This document shows positions 35,501-48,500 of a stretch of 64,000 bases of DNA, piece after piece; within the stretch, counting starts at the first letter, position 1, and each line of letters opens with the position of its first letter. Source of the stretch: Apostichopus japonicus (Eukaryota > Echinodermata > Holothuroidea > Aspidochirotida > Stichopodidae); assembly GCF_037975245.1 (NCBI RefSeq), contig NC_092561.1, positions 7,262,501 to 7,326,500 of the forward strand. The letters are read 5' to 3'. The notes under the pieces are model-generated. The model saw only the letters and a program-made list of their open reading frames with translations. It searched no databases and was not told where the DNA came from. A program made the translations under genes and the position numbers.

Positions 35501-36647
35501 AGTTAAGCTGATTCATGGGAGGATTCCGCAACTTTTCTTGCTTCTTCCTCTGTTTCTTCATCGTCTTTCTCAGCTGCCTCTCAAAAGACTCATTGTAAAA
35601 ATAGCCAGGGCTAAGGGCATGTATAAAGGACGGCAAATCTAAACCGTTCTCACAGACAACGGGAATGAAGTTATTGCACTTTTTGGTGAGGGTTTTATAG
35701 AGCCCTGTGTGATGTTCCAGCTTACTGTGGTCATGGTTTAGAGAATTCGAGGTTATCAATGGCACGACTAAGGTGCAATTGTCTATCACTTCTTCCAGTT
35801 GCTCAAAGTGTGGTTCTCCTATTGTAAACTCTTCTCTGGACATGGTCGTCCATTGGTTCTTCTTACATAGAGTCACAAAATTATCTCTATGCTCCTTGTC
35901 CTTTGGGTCGTAGAGGACGAGGACGTCATGGTACTCCTCGTCGTCACTGTCGCCCTCGCTGTCGCAACGAGACACGGAGGCCTCCTTGCTGACAAGAGGC
36001 GAGAACGGTTTCTCAACGCTCCCGCATTTGTTCTCTTTAAACCCTTGAGATCGTTTGCTCGCATTACGTTCCAACGGTATCTGGTATTGCACATTTCCCT
36101 CTTCTACCTTAGTCTCCACTGGAATAATTCCCTCCTCTTGGAAACATCGGGTCGTGACTTCCCCGCCGTTGGGGACTTTAGTCGATGACGCCGTGACTTG
36201 TGACTTTGTTTCCGAGACCGTCGACGATAACGGTTTTGGGAAGCAGCTTCCGCAATCTCTCGTCTGAGATTCTTTGACCTCTGACACAAATGTCGGAGCA
36301 CTCATGGCGAACGAAGAATCGTTCCCTGTTAGATCAAAATATTTACGGGAGGAATCTTCTCCAATATCATGATTTCCTGCCATTTTTCTCGTAAAGTTTC
36401 TTGGTTGGTCTCCGTCACTGTTACACCTGATGGCCTTATCTTTGGAAGATATGCTCAAGTCGGTAAAGTTCTCCGGTGTTTGCTCTTCTTGATCACCAGA
36501 GCGATCTTGTCGTTCCGATAGATTATAGTCACGACTACCATTCTGTCCATCCTGGACCTTTCTTTGAAAGTGCAGTAATCTCTCTCGTTGATCTTCATTG
36601 GTCAATCGCTTCCCGCCTTCGGCCCCTAACAACGGATCAGGTTCCAT
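32583..36647 (-). CDS. TIR-domain / death-domain adaptor, TICAM-like, two coding exons
   Basis: Coding exons 36647-35469 and 33032-32583 (minus strand) give a 542-aa protein. The ATG at 36647-36645 has an in-frame stop upstream and no earlier in-frame ATG. The donor CAG|gtaaac and the acceptor ccgcag|GGC are both phase 0. Residues 1-235 are polar, Ser/Glu/Lys-rich and probably disordered, ending in an acidic stretch. Residues about 239-365 form a TIR domain: HDVLVLYDPKD (strand A), the BB-loop region EEFTIGEP, LVVPLITSNSL (strand C/D), NNFIPVV. Order and spacing resemble TRIF/TRAM TIR domains more than MyD88. A Lys/Arg-rich tail follows. Residues about 425-520 look like a death domain (YWHLLADAMGLTSQEIRW, then further amphipathic helices). 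A TLR-type adaptor role is inferred. MyD88 has the reverse order (death, then TIR), and TRIF has a RHIM, not a death domain; no RHIM is seen here. Unseen exons in the 2.4-kb intron or the 5' UTR are possible. Confidence 0.85.
34775..35245. mobile_element. hAT-like MITE with TAAGGTGACCA ends
   Basis: A 471-bp element in the single coding intron of the TIR-death gene. Ends taaggtgacca and tggtcacctta; perfect 8-bp duplication gtctagag at 34767-34774 and 35246-35253. The right half carries repeated tcggggac motifs. Confidence 0.93.
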
Positions 36648-38395
36648 CTTGATGTCATCGAGACTCCAGCTTCTGCTGCGGACACTAATTTAATACTAAG
36701 CTACCTTCTAAAGACATCATCTGTAGGAATAAAGTTATGAAAAAGGGCATATTCATAAATACCCATCATAGAAGAATCAAAGATAGACAGACAAATTTAG
36801 TATACAGGTTTCACTTTCTAAACAGATTGGCGACTAACATTGCATAAAAATAATTATTGTAGCTAAAAGTGGCTTACCTACAGTAGTTCTAACATAGTTC
36901 AAGTATTTACATTGGTCCATATTGGACCCCGTACATTTTATACCGTAGTATTAGTCAGTTCTACTTGTCAATAATGTTGTATGGCACCTAGCCTAACATA
37001 TATAATAGATGTACATGTTCACATGCAGATTCGTAGCCTATCTGTCGTTGAAGCAATGAGTTTGCCGAACTTAGAGTAGGCACAGACGTACAGACACGAA
37101 TGTTTTTCCTTTTTCCAACTTTCCACACCTATGACATGTTATGCCTCCATAGTTTGCATCAAAATTTCTACTTACCTCTTGAAAGCCTTATCCGGACTAG
37201 TTATTCTGTTGAATTGTGTGCTCATACTGTCGGTGGTTTTACTGCACCAGCGTGAATTTTATTCTCTCACGTTGTCTTCACATTCCAAACTGTGTATGTA
37301 CATAATATGAGATGAGTAATATCTGTAACGTACTGTAGTATCGTAATTTCAAACATGCCCAGTAGCAAACAACAGATCTACCTAAGCCTTCCAATCAATG
37401 AGTCATTTCTAACAATAACTTTACTATAAAGTATGAACGTACCTGTAAATAAATGCATTTGTTGCGAACGTCGAATAGTTGTTATTTTTGGGAATCCCCT
37501 CTACTCGTACATTACGTAATAGTGCAATTGTTGGCTCAAGGGGCTAAATTGTGCTCATTTACACCAGGGAGTTGTTATGGAACTCCCTGGTTACACATCA
37601 TTACGGCGGGTTCGATACATTGACAGGTGTTAAAAAAAAAACATCTTCCCACATTTGCTAACGAAGAACACTTTTTAACAGAAAGCAAACGTATAATTGT
37701 ATCATTGCTTAGACTGCGATTACTCGGACATTGATATAGTGCGTGCCTTAATTGTCCGATTTCTCAATTTCAAATTTATTCTCATATGTTTGTACAAGAT
37801 TAACACAAAAAATAACATTAGTCTGAGAATACCAAGCCTTTCTTCACACACCTCTAGGGGAGATTTGCGTACTGCAATGCAGGCATTTTCACAGAAATTT
37901 GCCATTTAAGTGCCTATAATTAATTTGAGCTTAATTTGTTTGCAGCTATGAGTTATAATTGAAAAAAAAAAAATCAGAAGAGATCCCATAACCTCCACTC
38001 AACCCCCCTGCCCCCTAAGAAAAACAATCATCTACTTTATCACGGATTGTTGTGTTACTGATGAATGCATGTGGTTGCCACTGATGAATGCATGAGGTTG
38101 CCATCTTTGTTTAAAGGCTGGAATCCAGTTTTTGAATATATAGCTTATTAGAAACGATATTACGGTACCTAACCATCACTGTTGGTATATGCAAGACATT
38201 AATTTTGGGCCAATTTCACCTCTGGCCTACATGTTGTCCTTTTCAACATAACCCTCAACATCTGGAAAAAAAAAATTGTAATATTTGTCTCATCATTCTC
38301 TACATATGGTGTGGTTTAATGGCTATTTCCTACGTGTTGACAACCAGAAAATGGCTAAACACAAATATTTGGGTTGCAACTAGTAGTAGCCTACT

Positions 38396-38540
38396 ATAGT
38401 AATAATAATAATAATAGCAATAATAATAGCAATAATAATAATAATAGCAATAATAATAATAATAGCAATAAAAATAATAATAATAATAATAATAATAGCA
38501 ATAATAATAGCAATAATAATAATAGCAATATTAATAATAC
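38396..38540. repeat. (AAT)n with interspersed AGC trinucleotides
   Basis: Runs of AATAAT broken by AGCAAT units; translated in one frame it gives an Asn/Ser run, which is an artefact. Confidence 0.95.
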
Positions 38541-38726
38541 ATTATGTAGGCACTAGTGTCTTGTCTCAATGTAGGCCTATACCTTATTTGAGTGTGCCAC
38601 TGTTGGCAACAATTAATGACAGTCTCAATTAAACAACTTGATCGCGTTAATGACAGAAATGTGCAAAGTTAGTGGAAAACGTACCTGAACTTGAGTTTAA
38701 CACTGGATATGTTACTGGATACTAAG

Positions 38727-38965
38727 GAGTGATAGTTCCGGTGCTTTTCAATCATAAGGTCCCGCCGAGTTCGAGTCACTCCAAGATTAATGTATGTCGT
38801 CCAGTTACAGATGTTGACGGCAATTCATAATCATGGACGTTAAATATGAATCTATTATCTAAGAGACTGACTTCGGTCAGCTTGCGGCTTTGATTCCTGC
38901 TTGCAGGAGGATCTAATATAAATATATACATACATATATACACCCATACATACATATGATATTCC
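38727..38965 (+). repeat. tRNA-derived SINE copy with AT/ATAC tail
   Basis: Matches the SINE at 61352 from caatcataaggtcc through attaatgtatgtcgtccagt to tgcttgcaggaggatcta, then an (ATAC)n-like tail. The A-box region has a deletion. Confidence 0.85.
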
Positions 38966-39279
38966 GGGCCTCATAACATTAAGTCATACTTTCACACATT
39001 CACACACACACACACACAGATCCTCTTCAAAATTAAAAGGTCACCGTAAGGGTACCGGGTACCGTTAAGAAAACAATCGAATGGAGAATGAAACTCGATT
39101 CAATAAAGAAGATATAGATGACACGCAATGATACGTATAACCTCAAAATATGTCCACTGTTCATACGCGTTCACTTTCAATCCGCCAATATATGTGTCAT
39201 AAAGAACTGATCACATTTATATTTAATAATAAAAACGTCATAATATTTGGTTCTAGAAGCGAAGGGACTTCCCGATAGG

Positions 39280-39572
39280 CAGGCGCGTAGCCAAGGGGGG
39301 GGGGGGCGAAGGGGCAGCCGCCCCCTCCCTTGAGCATATTTTTTTTAAATTTAAATGTTTTTATGATATCGCTAGTATTTTCAAAAGAGATAATACTAAG
39401 ATGCAACTTTCAAGGCCTGGGAAGTGCCATTTCCTGCGACCTGGGAGGCATTTTCAGCCAAAATTTTCTCGTACGCTTCGCGCCAACTCATGGTGGCGCT
39501 AGGCTTAGATAGTTTACAATGCCGAATTTACACTTTCGCCCCTCCCTTGGCAAATTCCTGGCTACGCGCCTG
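39280..39572 (+). mobile_element. hAT-like MITE, CAGGCGCGTAGCCA family
   Basis: A 293-bp element with ends caggcgcgtagcca and tggctacgcgcctg. Perfect 8-bp duplication ccgatagg at 39272-39279 and 39573-39580. Confidence 0.95.
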
Positions 39573-42513
39573 CCGATAGGTGGAGTAATTGCTTCAGAAA
39601 ACATCCCGGCTTGCTGCAAGCCCTTTCGGCATCCCTTTGGGACGCCGATGTGCATCCTACCGAAGACTATATTAGAACCATGTACTTGTAGTCATAACAA
39701 ACTATGTAGTAACAAATTACTATGAAATAAAAAAAAATTACTAGGTAACAAAAAATATTTGTCGAAAACAAATTACTTGTAATAAAAAATTAGTAATATT
39801 TTATAATAAATTACAAATTGAATATCAGATCAATAATTTGTAATAAAGTAATAATTCGTAGCAGAGAAATTTATGGATAGAACGGGATTCGAACCAGTTA
39901 CCTATGGGTAATTCAGTTTTTTTTGTAGCATCACGAAAGAATGTGATTTCTTGTATTTTTGTTGTCATGCTCAAGTCACCGATGAACGAAGATCCGTTCA
40001 GAGGATGCAGTGCTTAGGTAGTGCCATGTATATAGGAAAGGGGATGGGGGGGGAGGGTCCTCCCCCAGAAAATATTAAGAGGTACATTCTGAGGCTTGTT
40101 TAGTCTATAAATGACCAAGGTTGTGCTAACGACAAGTTTTAGTTTACGTTTTGCCTGGGTTGAAATGAATGGGTCATGGGAGAGGGTAGCACCGCACACA
40201 TACCCTTGTAACCGCCACTGGTACACCACTCGTCAATGCAACCTTGGACTGAAGCAAGTTATTTGTGCTTCAAAGGCGCTGTGAAAAACATTATAGTTTA
40301 GACATTTCCATGATAAAGATTCAGTTTAAATATCAGGAAGGTGGTGAGGGGGAGAGAGGGGAGATGGGGCGGGGGGGGGATATACATTAAGTTTTCTCCC
40401 TCTCTTTCGTTTGTTCCTCGCAAACGTCTTCAACGAAGAGTTCTCCTCCTTCGTTTTGGTGACTTATGCGTAAATATTGAGAATGCATGCGTTTGACCAA
40501 AATTTCTACACCAGGTAGGCTGGAACAAGGATTTTTTTTTATTGACCAGTTGTATTGGCATTGTAACAGACATCATATCTCATTCATTGAGCTGTTACGA
40601 ATGTTACATTTGTGGTCGCATAAAGTGTCGTAAAAATATCTGCTGATAATTATTATTATTATAAGTTCACACTCCCAAATTACAATTCGGTAAGAAATTA
40701 TCTTCACTGTTTTCTGGTCACTGTTGCAAAAGTGGATGTAAAAATGATTTAAAAGATGGCGCTGTTCATAAATAGAAAGCAGAGCCGTACGGGTTCTGAT
40801 AGAAAGTAACCACATGATGGATGGCGTGTACTGAAGATACCGTAGCATAATTTGCGTATATGAACGTAAGCTACATCCGCCCGAAATTTCTAACGCTTGT
40901 TGGGGAGGGAGGGGGGGGGGTGGGTGGGAGCCCTAGAGAGACCATTTTGTATTTAATTAATATCTTGCTTGGATGCCAAAGAGTGTGAAATAAAACTACA
41001 GATGGTTTAAAGGCAAGGATGATTGATTGTTAAGAAATTCGTTGGCGACCAGGAAAATGAGAAAGCTGGACTTGAAGCATCAGTTGGGAAGTCTTGTGTG
41101 TAACGTTTTACCAATTCCTGGTTAAACTTGCAATTGCCATGATAGTCCAAGCCATCATTTGGTGGGTAAGACTTATCAGTTGAAAACTGTCATACAATTG
41201 CGACTTTGAAAAGTCAAAACGACAAATTTTAGCAATGAATTGTCGGACTGTATGGGCATTTTTGTAACATGTACCGCGATACTCTTGCATGGTTAAAGTA
41301 TGGTAATTCCACATTATAACATACCTGCAACCGTCCTCATAATCAACACACCTTTGATGTGTTCAATTTGTATCCAAACAGTTGTGACAATTTTAACTTT
41401 TTTGGGGGTTACTTATCAACATCCGTGTATCACAAAATTCCTGGGAGTCATCTGTGGGCAGTGTCAAGAAAACCTCACCGTGGCAACATATGTTTGGACA
41501 CATCACAAAAGCTTCAGTATTATCCCCCTCCCCCAAATATGCTATACAGTCAATTAATGGTCATTATATTTCAACTACAAGGTGCTATTTACCCGCTTTC
41601 CACTAGCTGGGACATTTTCCACTCCAACAGAACATCGCTCTGAATATTTATCATTGCTGGGAATAATATGGAGGGTGAGAAGAACCTCTAATAAGGCACT
41701 TCTAATGTAAACTTCTATAATATTGTAATAAGTTGCTAGAAAAATGTAACAACTTTATGAAAGATGTGAAAATTGAGGTATGTTGCAAGCAGCTGAATAT
41801 GCTTGCAAAGAAAAAATTAAAAAGTATTAATGAATAATATGATAAAATAAAATATTGAAAATAAGGACAAGAAATGAGGCAATTACCTTGTTATGGTTTT
41901 ATAATTGTTATATTCATTTCAACACTGAATAAGAACCTTTTTTGTTTCAAAAATGATGTTAATAAACTTCTGACACCAAACCATTTTGAATGAACCAGTA
42001 ATAATGTTCATCGGCCAGGGAAATGGGTGAAAATAGTCACTTTTCCTACCATGCCATTCATAGACAATGCATACCTTTCTGTAAGTTCTTTGAGAATGTA
42101 ACCAAAAACTCATTTGTGACAGCAAAAAGTGGATTCCTTGTTTTTTTGAAAATCGTCGAAAAAAAATAACGAAAGACAAAAAATTGGCTTCATTTTTGGT
42201 ACAGTATGATGTACTATATCTCTCAATTGTTTTTTTTTTTTAAATTACATTTTTTTTTATTCTTTTTCAACTGTATGTTTTGTTTGCTGAATTTGTTGTT
42301 GTTGATGACATTAAAATCTATGCTTTGACGGTTCAGACATACTCATGCACCAATTCTTATCACAACTAAACATGCTTCTCTAAACCCAAAACACAGCAGG
42401 TGTAAATATTTTAACTATTTTTCTTGTCACTCATTTCACACATAAATATCATTACTTAGATTCAAAGAAGTCTTGTTGGTGTTGTCAATCTCTAGCTATA
42501 TCCTGAAGTATCA

Positions 42514-45500
42514 TTAAGCCTTGGCCAACCCCTTCAAGTCTGTCAAACATTTGTCCAGGATCGCTGTTTCCTGTGAAATATGAGAATAAAGGAAACAGAG
42601 ATTATTAATGGATGAATCGCAAAAAAAAGTGTCTCGTACTGTTGTATATTTTTGCCCGTGGGAGAAGACTGTCGGTAGCTGACATGACCTATGAACACTC
42701 GATTAAACAAAAGTCAATGAATTTTAGACAAATATTGATCTCCCACTAAATATTGGCTCTGTGATATCTGTTTCTGATGTACACATCATCTCTTAATCAA
42801 AACAGACAATGCACTCTTTTCTAATGGAATGGTTGATTGGCACTTTGTACGTACAAAATAAACACAATATTAGCAAGCTCTTGTTTCAAATGGAAGTAAC
42901 AACAGATACATTCACAGATGAAACCCAGTTTTCTTGAGAAAGCTATCACCTTTTTTTCCTCCATGTACTGAAATCCTGAGCTTTCCTGGTCAAGAAAGTT
43001 TTTACTATACAAGGAAAAAATGTCCTTAGTGATTTCTCAATCCTATTATTAAAGATGCCTATTTCCCAGCAATGGTCAAGTGATAATTGCATGTTTTTCT
43101 TCCCACTGAGGAGAGGTTTATGAAATGGGACGATTTGGAAAAGCAGGGGTGAACAGTGTCTAGGTTTCTGTCTAGTCTAACATAAATTCCTCACCTGTTG
43201 TGGAGTAATGCTCTTTAAGACATTTTCTTCTATCCACTGGACCATATTCTGCTGTTCCATCCTTCTTCGGAGGCTCTCGACATCCACTTGGTAGTCCTGC
43301 ACAGAGAAAAACAAAGCAACTGATAATGGACCAAACAACAAATCTGTTTTCAATTATGTATGCTATTGTATTCGTTTTGGTGATATCAAAATTTGTCAAT
43401 CTAATAAACAAAATAATGAAGTCATATTGCCGGCTGTCAAACCAAGTAGAAAACAAAAAACAAAAAACCAAAATCTTTATACTAAAGATAATCATTACGT
43501 GCCCCAGATTATAGCATGCTTAAAAATTGCTCGAAATATTCTACAGTACCTTCATGGAGGGTGCTTCTCACCGTATCATTCTCACAAGGGTTATATTAGG
43601 CAATACAAATGCATTGGCTAGAATATATGCTTAAGGGTGCAGCTGTCTCAATAATAGTCTAAGCATGTGTGGCAACGTTAACAGAACATAATGACACTAT
43701 TCAGTGGCGTAGGAAGGTAGTTTTGAGTGGAAGGGCTGAAGACTGATGGCCGGCCTGGGGGAGGGGTCTAAGGGGAGGGGGTGTCCCCCTCCCCTTTGGA
43801 ATTTTTTAGCATTTCCAGGTGGCCTCAGATGCAATTTGGTGCAATATAGCACACATCAACACCCACTCCATTTTGTAAAGAATTTTGCATTTTCACCTGG
43901 CCTTAGATGCATTTTGGTGCTTCAAATGAGATTTTTTTCTCATTTGGAAATGAAAAAGGGGTTTTCTGACTTGCGGAGCGGGGGGGGTGGAACGATACTT
44001 CCGCCCCCCATATTTTTCACTGGGGGGCTGGCGCCCCCCCAGTTCCTACGCCCTTGACACTATTGTCAATGTCCTAATGCATTTATCACATTTATTTGCT
44101 GATAATGAAACCGGCTGCATTTATATATATACCTGTACTACCAGACAACTAAGTAAAAAGAAAGCAAAACAGTAATGAAATTGACAGCATCCTCATTTTT
44201 TTGCAATGTTTTTTTGGCCAACAAAGTTTGAACACATTAATGTCACCCATCAAGTGACTTCTCTTTCTTACCAATCTTCCTTTGACACTATTTGCAACTT
44301 GCTGCAATCTCTCCCTGTACTCCAGCTCCAACTGCATCTGAATGTTTTCCTGTGAATATAAAAGAAGGAAATAAATAGTCAATGGTTCATTGTATCAAAA
44401 GGTATACGTAGAAAGACACTCTCCTGGGTGTGCTCTGATTGACCAGGGTAAGTCTTTACTAGTACTCGTGTATGAGTGCAGTTGCCTGTGCTATTACTCC
44501 TATAGTTGCCTGCACTAGTACTCGTATATATGGTATAGTTGCTTGTACTAGTACTCGTATATATGGTATAGTTGCTTGTACTAGTACTCGTATATATGGT
44601 ATAGTTGCTTGTACTAGTACTCGTATATATGGTATAGTTGCTTGTACTAGTACTCGTATATATGGTATAGTTGCTTGTACTAGTACTCGTATATATGGTA
44701 TAGTTGCTTGTACTAGTACTCGTATATATGGTATAGTTGCTTGTACTAGTACTTGTATATATGGTATAGTTGCTTGTACTAGTACTCGTATATATGGTAT
44801 AGTTGCTTGTACTAGTACTCGTATATATGGTATAGTTGCTTGTACTAGTACTCGTATATGAGTATAGTTGCCTGCACTAGTACTCGTATATATGGTATAG
44901 TTACCTCTACTAGTATTCGTATTTGAGTATAGTTGCCTGTACTAGAGCTCGTATATATGGTATAGTTGCCTGTACTAGTATTCGTATTTGAGTATAGTTG
45001 CTTGTACTAGTACTCGTATATATGGTATAGTTGCCTGTACTGGTACTCGTATTTGAGCATAGTTGCCTGTACTAGTACACTTGTATATATGGTATAGTTG
45101 CCTCTACTAGTACCCCAATTTGAGTATAGTTGCCTGTACTGGTACCCCTATTTGAGTATAGTTGCTTGTACTTGTACTCGTATATGAGTATAGTTGCCTG
45201 TACTAGTACTCATATTTGGGTACAATTGCCTGTACTAGTACACCCAGTATATAAGTACAGTTGCCTGTACTAGTACTTGTATATGAGAACAGCAGCCTGT
45301 ACTAGTACCCCAATTTGAGTACAGTAACCTGTACTAGTACTCGTATTTGAATATAGTTGCCTGTCCTGGTACTCGTACTTGAGTATATTTTGTTGCCTGT
45401 GCGTGTAATCATTGTCAAATATTTCTACTTAATACTCAAGGCATCTTAGAAATCTGGTGTAGATACGAGTACAGGGCTAGGTACTCTTACTCTCCCGAAG

Positions 45501-48500
45501 AGCCTTGTACATTTGTACCCATACCGAGGAGAAATCTGTACTTATACTCATACCACAAGTCTGCTGCTGTTCTATGAAAGTTAAATGATTTCTTGACTTA
45601 CTCTCTTGGCATCAAAGAGATGACTCCTTCCTTCCAGACGCCATTGCTCCTTCTTCTCTCCTTCGATGGCTTCTGCAAGGTTTGCTAGCTCAGCATTTTT
45701 GGAGGAATACGCTTGGACGAGATCGGCCTGTAAATGTAAAAAGTTGCAAATTTGAAATATGACGGCCGGCTCACTTTTAGCTATCAAAGCAAGAAAGGAG
45801 TCATTCACTGTATGATCGATTAAAATTGATTTCACACAATCTTTGCTTTCCTTGTTTGATATTGGCAAAGGTCAGGCCATCTTGGGAGAGATGCCTTTTG
45901 CAAAGCAATTTCAATCTCTCCTTGTCGGTGTGCATAGACAGTGACATAGGAAGCGGGAAGGGTGACACAGGAAGTGGGAAGGGTGACCTAGAGATTGAAA
46001 AGTTTTGGCAGTTTTCATCCCAATCTCTTTCCTCCCCTCACCCCAACACACTCACCCCTACACACACCATCTCAATCATCCATAAGTAGTTCATCTATGA
46101 TTACTCTACACCTTAAAATAGATAGAACACCTACCTCTCTTTGCCTGTCAGCATAAGCGGCGATGCTAGGTCCAAACTTTTTGATGGTGTAGACGAGGAG
46201 ACCGATGGCGACAGTTGCGTGAACAGTCTCTGGTCCAAAGATGTAGATTTCCTTGTTGATGAGGTACATGACTAATCCAAAGCCAAACATGTATGGACCT
46301 AAGGAGAAAGAATGAGATGACGAAATGTACTATGTAAGCATAAGACCAAAGGACTCCATACAAAAGATGTATGAACCTAACCAAAAAACATGCGATGAAG
46401 TAATGTACAATGTAAGCATTATAACACCAAAAGGCTATGGACATACAAATCTGCATATATACACATCAACAGAAAGCCAGTTTGGGCCCCAGGCACCACT
46501 ATGTCACAGAGCTACGTTCCTTGTATTTCTTCGTCAAGTGCATATTATGTAAATGAGAAATTTAGAATACTTTATTCTTATCCAATATTTTTTCCCACCT
46601 CAAAAATTGAAAATTGTTCAGTTTCACAGCAAGAGCCAAACAGTACAACCACCTGATAATGATAGTTGTCTAATGAACATTACATGATGCTGATCAGATC
46701 CAATGCCTCTCTCCCACACAAACATATATATACACACACACACAGTATGGATTACATGAGTGATTTCAACCAAAACATGAACAAATTCAATACAAAGGAG
46801 AACGGACAATGAAATGAGTGTCATCGCCTTAAAATTAGTTAATTACCTACCTGTAACCCCGGTTTTGCCGTAGAACATTTGTAACCATTCTTCTGGAATG
46901 AAACCCAGCCTGACTTTGCCTCCATGCTCTGGCATTTTGTAGGGCATGGACTTTTGATTGGAGGTATGAAGTAGACACATCTTTGGAGCTGCAGCAATGC
47001 TACAGATGGAAATAAAAAATGGGCACATGTAGAGTGTAGGTAAGAAGGTAAGAAGAGGGGAAATCATTAGAAAGAGCAAATGGTTATAGTCAATGTTTAA
47101 TGCAAAGTTACTTAAGTCCAAGCAATATTGAAAACCCCTTTACATACTTGACAAATGATGACATTGAGCAAACTGCTCATTAAAAACAAGAAATTGAAAT
47201 AAACAAATTCCTCTCAGTTTCTTCGAAACTAGATAGCATTGTTTTTTTGTAATCAGTTGCCGTGGGCCAGAACTACAACATAACACCATATATGTCTGAG
47301 TGCTGTTTTTCAAGCCAAGAAAGTGTCTGGTCAGTGTTTGCACAGACATGAAAGTATTAACTCTCTATATGGTGTTTTTAAAAAGAATCAAAACAAATTA
47401 ATCATATTAATAATGGAACAGTACAATAGCTCATTGCCTAAATCATTAGGGTTTTCTTCCTTGTTTTAACAACATGGGTCAACCCTGAACAATTTTTTTA
47501 CAATCTCCAAGTAGTATGTGTAGCTAACATCCAAGAAAAGAGTCAGGGTCCAAATGTCAATATGCAATATAAAAGTCTTACCTTGGTCCTGCTGTCCGCA
47601 AAACCACATTTGACAAAGCAGCACCTGAAAAATAAGGCAAGAAATTAACTTGACAGATCTAGTATTTGTTGAATGGATTCTAAACATTGACCAGGATACT
47701 ATAAACTTAAGAAAAAGAAAAAAGAGGGCAATGCAATATTTTAGCAACAATAAGAAATACACTAAAAAAGTTGGAATATATATATTTTTCCAAGCAGAGA
47801 AATGATATACAATACAAAGTGCTTAATTATACAAGTTCTATGATCTCCCAATTTGCTCATTCAGGTGTTAATAGGCCTAGGCTAGTTAATGGCAATCACT
47901 TTGAATCATTTGGTTTTGTGTATCTTGCAAAATAAGAACATTTATTCCTCAGTATTCGGGATACAAGTACTTTAGATTTGGCTGGGAAAAACTCATAGAG
48001 CAGTATATAAGAACTATATTCTGCTGTCTGTAAAAACTTAATGACACGAAACACTTCAATTTTCAGGCTAATCAATCCTGAATTAAACTTTTTACACATG
48101 AGGTTATTTCAATGGTGACTACGATTTTGCATGGTCTAAATTACAGGATGCTATCCATGAAGAAATCTAACACCAAATGAAATGATCATTTAAACATTAA
48201 ACATTCTTTTGAAACTTGAGTCTTAAGCAAACACCAGGTAATATAATGGAATTTCAAATATCCTTATTCTCTTTCCACTGAATCGTAACAGCAACTGTAG
48301 CCATTGTTTCCTATGCTAGGCTGTGGTACTCCGTATTATTAGAAACTAGGTCTAGGCCTAATGTTGCATACTACATACTAGTTAGGCCTGCATAAGGCTA
48401 CTATGTACTGTCATTACTTCAAACTTGGGCATACAATGGAAGCTTAGGCTTTAATTCCAATTCCTTTTAAACGATAGGCTACTGAATTATTACACGCTAC

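Larger units (their letters stand above)
36648..42513. other. Gene-free interval upstream of the TIR-death gene and downstream of ATP5PB
   Basis: No coding exon seen. Should hold the 5' UTR and promoter of the minus-strand TIR-death gene (a possible 5' UTR acceptor, gtccgcag, lies about 40 bp upstream of its ATG) and the ATP5PB 3' UTR. Besides the repeats listed separately, the rest is AT-rich with no recognised signal. Confidence 0.45.

Noticed and set aside
38374..38556. Asn-rich open frame
   Set aside because: A translated AAT/AGC trinucleotide repeat.
39877..39912. ggattcgaacc motif resembling a tRNA T-arm
   Set aside because: Only a B-box-like fragment on the minus strand; nothing matching the rest of a tRNA.
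44472..44861. 129-codon open frame with an 11-residue repeat
   Set aside because: It is the translation of the 33-bp satellite in an ATP5PB intron, with no independent coding evidence.
44455..45400. CRISPR-like array
   Set aside because: Units are contiguous with no unique spacers, and the genome is eukaryotic with spliced genes; it is a satellite.
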